Part shown: positions 57,597 through 64,000 of the stretch, one piece after another
Layout: the number at the start of each line of letters is the position of its first letter
Numbering within the stretch: the stretch's first letter is position 1
Assembly (NCBI GenBank): GCA_012861695.1
Contig: JAAOOA010000086.1
Span: 3,401,293 to 3,465,292, forward strand
DNA: 64,000 bases
Source of the DNA: Trematomus loennbergii
Lineage: Eukaryota; Chordata; Actinopteri; Perciformes; Nototheniidae
Direction of reading: 5' to 3'
The notes under the pieces: model-generated
What the model was told of the DNA's origin: nothing
Seen by the model: the letters and a program-made list of their open reading frames with translations, nothing else
The model's database searches: none
Position numbers and translations under genes: made by a program

Positions 57597-59373
57597 GGTA
57601 ACACTTCATATTAAGGTACACAAATTAACCATCAACTAGTTGTTAATTAACATGCATATTAGCAGTATATTGGCTCTTTATTAGTCATTATAAAACACTT
57701 ATTAATGCCTTATTCTACATGACCATATTCTACAAGTAATAAGCCATTAGTTGAGAGTTTTTCCTCAATAACCCTCTAATTAGTGCTTATTTATTGCAAG
57801 TAAGGAAGTTGTTGTACATGAGTTTTGGTCTTAATATGCTCTGCTCAATATGGGCCTAATAAGGCAGTAGTACCACAAGAATAGTAATTCTACCATAATA
57901 ACACTTAACAAATATGATCTATTCTTATGTAACAAGACATGAAACTATAAGTGTTAATTGTGTCTAAATAACTCAAAATTAGGTATTTCTATCTAAGAAC
58001 ATGTTCCCTATTTTAAAGTGAAGTCTTGTTCATAACCAATATGCTAGTAGTTTGACTCTAATTAGGTATTTCTATCTAAGAATATTTTCCCTATTTTAAA
58101 GTTTAGTCTTGTTCATAACCAATACGCTAGTAGTTTGACTCTAATTGACCTGAACACTGACTATTAATGAACCACTAAAGAGAGGTTCAGACACATACCA
58201 AAACATGTCAAGTTTCTCGAAGGCTGAGAACACATATGCAGCCTGTACTTTTTAATAAAAACAGATTTTTAACAGATTTTATGTATTTGTGATCATACTG
58301 TGTGACCTGCTTGTATGTACTTACACAATAGGTGTACTGTTCTCTCTATGTGTTGTACTGTCTCAGCGTGAACATAGATTAAACAGCCAGCCAAACTCTT
58401 TTGAGAGCCAGGGAATGAGCAGCCATGCTCCTTTATTGACTTATTTGCAGTCCACTGACATTCAAACCGGAGTGAAACTATAAAAAAAGAAGTTACAAGG
58501 CACTTAATGATCTCATACATTCAAGTGTAACATACACAGATTAACACATGGGACCGCTAAGTGTAAACAAGGTAAATATAGCTAATGCTAGCTGTGCAAT
58601 AAGCATGTCATACTACAGGCTAGTATGGCTAACGCTAGCATGTATGCTAACACATTTTCTCATTGTGTTTAAACATCTCCAAATGTCATCACATAAACAC
58701 AATACATTATACTAATCCTTACAGGCTTACACTTACAGTCATTGCTTTCTGACGGACTTGACCCTTTTACTCTTCAGGTTGCATAGGGAAAATTAGTAGC
58801 AGTCTACTGCCATACTATTCAGTTCACTTTCTCCTACTTCCTGTAGGCTACCCGGTTTCCTGTCTAACCTTCAGTACAAATTTCACAAAAATATAAATGT
58901 GCAAATATGAAACATACACGTCAATATCACCTTGCTATTGGTAGCTGAACTGTCAATACCCCAAAACATATTCTTAGATATAAATATCTAATTTTGAGTT
59001 ATTTAGACACAATTAAAACTTATAGTTTCATGTCTTGTTACATAAGAATAGATCATATTTGTTAAGTGTTATTATGAGAGAATTACTATTCTTGTGGTAC
59101 TACTGCCTTATTAGGCCCATATTGAGCAGAGCATATTAAGACCAAAACTCATGTACAACAACTTCCTTACTTGCAATAAATAAGCACTAATTAGAGGGTT
59201 ATTGAGGAAAAACTCTCAACTAATGGCTTATTACTTGTAGAATATGGTCATGTAGAATAAGGCATTAATAAGTGTTTTATAATGACTAATAAAGAGCCAA
59301 TATACTGCTAATATGCATGTTAATTAACAACTAGTTGATGGTTAATTTGTGTACCTTAATATAAAGTGTTACC
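57597..59373. mobile_element. Inverted-repeat element (1,777 bp), TSD ataatctt
   Basis: The TSD ATAATCTT lies at 57589-57596 and 59374-59381. The ends start GGTAACACTT and the inverted arms run about 400 bp each (57597-58010 and 58966-59373) with few mismatches. The terminus resembles that of the surrounding Merlin-like element (GGTA.CACTT), and the 8-bp TSD fits the same superfamily, so it is probably a non-autonomous Merlin relative. No coding sequence. Confidence 0.9.
57981..58146. repeat. 83-bp tandem duplication
   Basis: 'aggtatttctatctaagaa' to 'gctagtagtttgactctaat' is present twice head to tail (57981 and 58064) with a few differences, at the inner border of the left arm. Confidence 0.92.
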
Positions 59374-61022
59374 ATAATCTTTTTTCTCAAAGCAATGATA
59401 AACCTGTGAGTTGGATGTAGAAGAGTCAGAATCAATATAGAATTTATTTTATTTTAAATTAAATTCAGATTGAACATAGTAAAACAATGTAAATTATAGT
59501 TTCCGTCCAAAAAAACCCCATTACTTATAGTGAAAACCACCCTTGAATTATGGGATAGTAGACTAAACGCTTTAGGAATCCAAACTATAACATATAATTA
59601 GTACCCTGTATCAAGATTGATGCAAAACAAGTGAAATTTGACCTTTTTAGAGAGGTTTCGAAAAAAAAACCACCTCTGGAGTCATTTGGGTGTATTTGCC
59701 ATATCTCTGGAACCCATTGGTGGATTTTGGTGATTGACACCACTTTTGAACCGTTAGAGTCAATATAATCAAGAGGGAAGTTCCTAAATCCACCTACACG
59801 TTACCATTGAGGAGTGAGAGTGATGCGCACGCAGTTTGCCCAAACCGAAAGCTATGTTACGCTCTGAAAACTGAAGTACGTCGGTACGCAAATGCGCTTT
59901 GTGACACAAGTGACGGTACGCATTTCAGATTGTTGCCGCGCATGCGTACCTGCGTACCAGTTATGTGCACCCCTGATTATACAGTAATGGTCCATATTAA
60001 TTTTTTTTTTTTTTTGTACTCTCTTCTACAAGAAAGCCCAGTCTATAACTGCCGAACATAGGAACTGGGTACAATACCTTCTCCCAGACACAAATACTCA
60101 AATAAAATAGTTTACTTTATCATCATTGGTGTTACCAATGCTTACTATTTATTTGATACCAATTTGGTAATACAATTAATAAAAAGAACAAGGTTTGGGT
60201 TCGTTCTTCAGATATGACTGTGACGTTAACGTGTAACCTCAATAATGAACTCCAACTCAACCAACCATATTGTAATATCTAAGTAATCATCTTCAGGGCT
60301 CAACGCTAACTTTTAAAAGTGGTTGCCAGGCTGGCAACCAGGCATCAGCTTTTGGTTGCCAAAACTGAAAATACGGTTGCCATTTTTAGTCACCTTATAT
60401 TTTAAATAATTAAGATACTACAGTTATACATCAACTTAATAATGAAAATGTGACACAAACGAATGTTCAAATGCTTTACAATAAGTAATTAACACAATTA
60501 TTTGAAACTTAAGTGGTAGTAAACTTGTCCACCCTCAATTGCTGGTATACAAAATACCAGTAGTGCAGCTGTTGTCATGTTCTTCACAGATCCACAAATG
60601 AATTGAGCAAGTCACTAGTTTCGTCATCCGTTGTCTCCCTTTCAAATGTGGGTTTTCTTGACCTTTGTGCTGATCCCCACCATAGATCCATTGGCCCTTC
60701 AGCATTGAAGTCTTGGATTGGCAAGACTAATACATTTCTAATTTTAAATAAATGAAAACCATTCACAGTTAAGAATTAGATATGAATTATTAATGCTGTA
60801 AATTACCTTTAATATGTCTAACTATATTTAAATGTGTTACCTTTTTATAGAAGTGATTATATTTGTATGCCAATATTTTCCTATGGTAAAGTTTCGTTTT
60901 GCACTTTTATTTTGGTAGTAATAAGATCGGGACTCTTATTTTGAAGGAACTTGAACCGGAAGTGAATGGACAACGGAGCAGAATGTACATATATATTTCG
61001 CCTCCCAAGACTTTACCCATTT

Positions 61023-61739
61023 AGGCCCAATCCCAAACCACGCCCTACACCCTACCCCTACACACTACCCCTCCGTTTGCGCGTTCGCGCGGAGGGTCCG
61101 CCACATTAATTGCTGTTCCAAACCAACGAGTGTGGAGAGGTGTGGAGGGGGAGTGGGCTATTAAGCCCTCAAACAGCGAGTCTGCATCGGTGCTGACTTG
61201 AGACTGGTCTCTACCTGACCGGAGTCACGCTGTGTGTGTCCGTCAGGAAACACGCTGTTTACAAGTAGTTCCAGCAAACATCCACTGATAAATTGCGATG
61301 TTAACAACCTCATGATAACCTCATATTTTTTACTTAGGATCATACCTGTGTTTAGTCTAGAAAAAGGTAAATGTGTGCATTTTATTATAAAGTTGTGTAT
61401 ATTTACAGACTGTTGCAAAAACTAAGAAGCTTATAAACATCAGGTTTAAAACTAAAAGAGCTTTACAAAAAAGTAACACAATGAAAGATGTTGGAGTTTT
61501 ATTTGAGTTCTTAATTTACATTTTTTGTCTAAGAGATGCTGATTTGAAACCGTTGTTACATACAGTTACGGCATTTCCTGTTTCTGCCGGAGAGAGGGGA
61601 GTTTGTCCCAAAGCTTGCCGCTGTATTTACTCCCTCCATCTGACAGGAGGGAGCCTCGTTGAGCTGCGAGTGTGGCTACAGACGGAGTTCACTCCGCCAC
61701 GGAGGGGTAGGGTCGAGGCAGTGGTTTGGGATTGGGCCT
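61023..61739. mobile_element. TIR element with AGGCCCAATCCCAAACCA ends (717 bp)
   Basis: The two ends match as inverted repeats over about 40 bp, continuing 'ccctacccctcc'. No clear TSD. It sits in the first exon of the hAT-type element and supplies the last 17 codons of the apparent frame there. The superfamily is unresolved. Confidence 0.78.
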
Positions 61740-61940
61740 TCCTCTTTGCTTTTGTTCGGGTTCACCTTGCGCTTTATCAGTTGAATCACTTTGAACATTC
61801 GTTTGAGATGTTGACGGGTTGGCCGAACTTTTTACCCCACAGTCAAACAACTTAATTTGCTTCGCCATTTTTTGTAAAACAAACACACAGCGCACCGCGC
61901 ACGCGAGTAAACGTGCATCGCTTTCTGGCTCCGTAACCAC
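61740..61940 (-). pseudogene. N-terminal exon of the hAT-type transposase, truncated by insertion
   Basis: The frame includes 'MAKQIKLFDCGVKSSANPST' and 'KAQGEPEQKQR', after which it runs into the inserted TIR element. The K.I.LFDCGV segment resembles the start of KIAA1586-like hAT-derived proteins. Without the downstream exons the assignment is tentative. Confidence 0.5.
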
Positions 61941-62604
61941 ACCAATGCACGTGCAACTTAAGTATCAGGTTCCGACTGGTCACAACAATAATTAAATATC
62001 ACTCTTAATACAACAAATAATTAACATTTATCTATTTTGGGGTGCACATTTAGCTGTTTGCTGTCCTTATTACTTCATGTTAAAAAGTGGTTGCCACTGA
62101 TGGCAACCAAAGGCCAAGAAGTGGTTGACATTTTTCTGAATGGTTGCCAATGGCAACCTGGCAACCGTTACTGTCGAGCCCTGATCTTGAAATAGGACAT
62201 TAATATTTGTAATATACACACATCTTATTGTGAGGTTAATTTCACATACACTACGCCGCTCTTCAACACTACTTTGACGTAAGCTTGTCTACATAATCGA
62301 TCATAGCAAATTAAGATTAACCTTATCAATGCATAAAGTTACCTACCTAATAAAATATCTCTCTAACTTAAAAGGATGACTTTATTTTACCAACCTCAAA
62401 CAGAAGCCGTTTGTTCTACAGTATTATCCCACTTAATGCTTAACACTTCTCTATAACGTTTTAAATTGGAGGCTGATTAGCATCGTTAGCACAGATGTAG
62501 CTACCACTTGCTTACTACATGCTAACCCAAGCCTTAACATTCATTAACATTAGCTGACTAAAATCATAAGCAACACATAAATAAAGTAATCAAATTTCAC
62601 TTAC

Positions 62605-62820
62605 CGTAAAACTGCATTCATGCACCGTCTGTTTCAAACGCGGAGCGAGTCACAATAGTACGATATAAGCATGAAGAATAGTCCACAAGGCACCAGCACA
62701 ACAAACACGGCAGAGTTCAAGTTATGTTCCCCGGATGAGCTGAGCAGGCAGAGCCCCTGTAGCTTCACGGAGCAGCTAGCAGAGCAGAAAGCTAACAGCA
62801 GCAGTCACTGGACAGACCTG
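62605..62820 (-). other. Candidate 5' exon of the Merlin-like gene
   Basis: On the minus strand a GC-richer leader ends 'gcagttttacg' followed by gtaagtgaa, a strong donor at 62603-62604. It lies just inside the right arm and on the same strand as the transposase exon, as expected for the first exon of an intron-containing transposon gene. No long frame is present, so it may be mainly 5' UTR. Confidence 0.4.
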
Positions 62821-63174
62821 TCACTCAATGTGACCACGCCCTAATTTATGCATAACTTTAAGACTTAATATAACTTAAACAAATTATAAATGGTAGTAAC
62901 TCATTAATAAATGGTGATTTGTTTAACACTTTACAATACAAATTGGTAAAAGGGAGCCTTAAGGCTCAACTCAGTGAACAACAGATACCAAGGATGTTGG
63001 CTGATGAAGAAGACAAAGTAAGCTAGGTAGCCAATATAAGGCTTAGTTAGAACTGGTTTATAAATGGTTCTTAATGATTAATAAAGTGTTTACAACCTAA
63101 TTAATAACCTAATTGTAAACCCTTTATGAATCCTTTATAAGGGTAGTCTTATTGTAAAGTGGTACCCAAAAACC

Positions 63175-64000
63175 AATAACACGAGGAAAAAAAAAAAAAA
63201 GGATAATGGGGCCTCTTAAAATGTTGTGGTATATTCTAAAACGTTTAAGTTTAACAGTTTCCTTAACTTTCATTGGAGAAACATTTGTTTTTCATTGTTG
63301 TTATATGAATGAACATATTTTATGTTTTAATGATTGCAAACATAATTGTCTAATAAAGGAATAAATAATTTAATAATTTAATACAAATGAAAGGGTCTAA
63401 TTGTCAGGTCCCCAAAAAAAACATTTGTATTTATAATATCCAAATGTATGCGTGCTGCATATTGATTATTGATTTGAGCTGTCAAGTGCTGATTTTGAAG
63501 GTATCCAAATATGGTGACAATCTTCCAAGCTGTCAGAAGTTCAGTCTCCACCTTGTTTACGGCTGTTTGTCTCGAAGAATCATTTGAACCGATTCTATTT
63601 TAATAAGCAAAAAGCCGTGAACATTAAAACTTTCAATCTTCTGTCAGAGTCGACAGGAGAGAGGAGCAGCAGCACTCTCTGTCGTCACACTTGGCCCCAG
63701 GCGGAGGCTTTTATCTATCAAACTTTACCACACCAGGGGGTCTGCTGCTATTTTAGGCCTCCAATAATGCTTTTTTTCCTCCCTAAATTTTCCTGAAGTT
63801 GGTGTTTGTTGCTGAGCAGCTAATGCCAAAACTCACACAGCTACACACACACGGTGACTGGCTGGAGGAGTTGTGTTTGTTGCCTGGGATGGAGGTGCTG
63901 GCTTCAACACTAACAGACTGGGAGAGGGGGGGGGGGGAGGCACAGGGGACCATCAGGTACCATCGGGGCCCCGCTCTGTTAAACCACTTCACTCATTATG
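63175..64000. other. No gene; short homopolymers
   Basis: Contains an A-run at 63187-63200 and a G-run at 63927-63938. No coding region or repeat recognised. Confidence 0.4.

Larger units (their letters stand above)
57493..59805. mobile_element. piggyBac-like element, copy 3, partial and split
   Basis: The TTAA at 57489-57492 is followed by tctgttaagccccaagcc (first base differs from the CC of copies 1 and 2). It matches the left part of copy 1 up to about 59805, where similarity stops, so the other end is missing. The 57597-59373 inverted-repeat element is inserted about 100 bp from its start. Confidence 0.8.
60294..62183 (-). mobile_element. hAT-type element (1,890 bp) with CAGGGCTC ends
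   Basis: The ends are CAGGGCTCAACG and the inverse of TGTCGAGCCCTG, with many 'ggttgcca' and 'tggcaacc' motifs near both. Only a 5-bp match (atctt) flanks it, so the usual 8-bp hAT duplication is not preserved. A minus-strand first exon remains near the right end. It is disrupted by the TIR element at 61023-61739. Confidence 0.75.
56167..63166 (-). mobile_element. Merlin-like element, 7.0 kb including nested insertions
   Basis: The ends GGTACCACTTTA..ATAAGACT are inverted, and the inverted similarity extends, with gaps, over roughly 250-280 bp ('gccttatattggctac' and 'gtcttcttcatcagcca' occur in both arms). Flanks taaaaacc (56159-56166) and caaaaacc (63167-63174) form an 8-bp TSD with one mismatch. 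Merlin elements have 8-9 bp TSDs and an ISXO2/IS1016-like DDE transposase, which is present at 56937-57362. A 5' exon with a splice donor lies at the other end (about 62605-62820). Inside lie a piggyBac-like fragment, an inverted-repeat element and a hAT-type element. The original element was probably about 2.5-3 kb. Confidence 0.82.

Overview
This window looks like intergenic or intronic DNA from a ray-finned (teleost) fish. The evidence is its repeat content: Tc1/mariner, several hAT families, TTAA-type elements (piggyBac/Kolobok style), a Merlin-like element with an ISXO2-like transposase, L2/CR1 and Rex-type LINEs, a tRNA-derived SINE with the common fish tail, and very long (CA/TG)n tracts. 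I found no convincing intact host gene. The only host-gene candidate is a short terminal exon on the minus strand (about 41753-41839) followed by a possible 4.8 kb 3' UTR with a poly(A) signal near 36944.

Layout. 1-12.9 kb: a fragment of a foldback-type family, two of three copies of a 0.38-0.39 kb TTAA MITE, two SINE copies, a small palindromic MITE, a 1.36 kb hAT (TSD ctctcgag) and a GC-rich insertion with a 19-bp minisatellite. 13-20 kb: an L2/CR1-type LINE endonuclease remnant whose 3' region holds a piggyBac-like element, itself holding a hAT; then a Rex3-like LINE split by an L2 LINE. 20-23.6 kb: a four-deep nest (palindromic MITE > TTAA element > hAT > piggyBac-like). 25.3-31.5 kb: a Tc1/mariner copy split by a hAT (itself carrying a 509-bp element) and by a 3.7 kb element that contains a 2.37 kb near-perfect inverted repeat. 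32-36 kb: LINE remnants and a (CA)n tract. 37-42 kb: low-repeat sequence, the candidate UTR. 42.8-44 kb: a degraded L2-like LINE. 46-53.5 kb: two BED-finger hATs, (CA/TG)n tracts and a 30-bp minisatellite with a 120-bp higher-order period. 56.2-63.2 kb: a 7.0 kb Merlin-like element carrying a transposase exon, a piggyBac-like fragment, a 1.8 kb inverted-repeat element, and a hAT-type element disrupted by another TIR element.

How the parts relate. This is a stratified record of insertions. Target-site duplications, plus several empty sites present elsewhere in the same window, give the order of events. Almost every coding remnant is broken by frameshift, stop, deletion or loss of a catalytic or zinc-binding residue, so the visible elements are relics or non-autonomous copies. 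Boundaries marked by TSDs are exact; other boundaries are approximate. Family names rest on terminal sequence style, TSD length and recognisable protein motifs, because no database search was possible.
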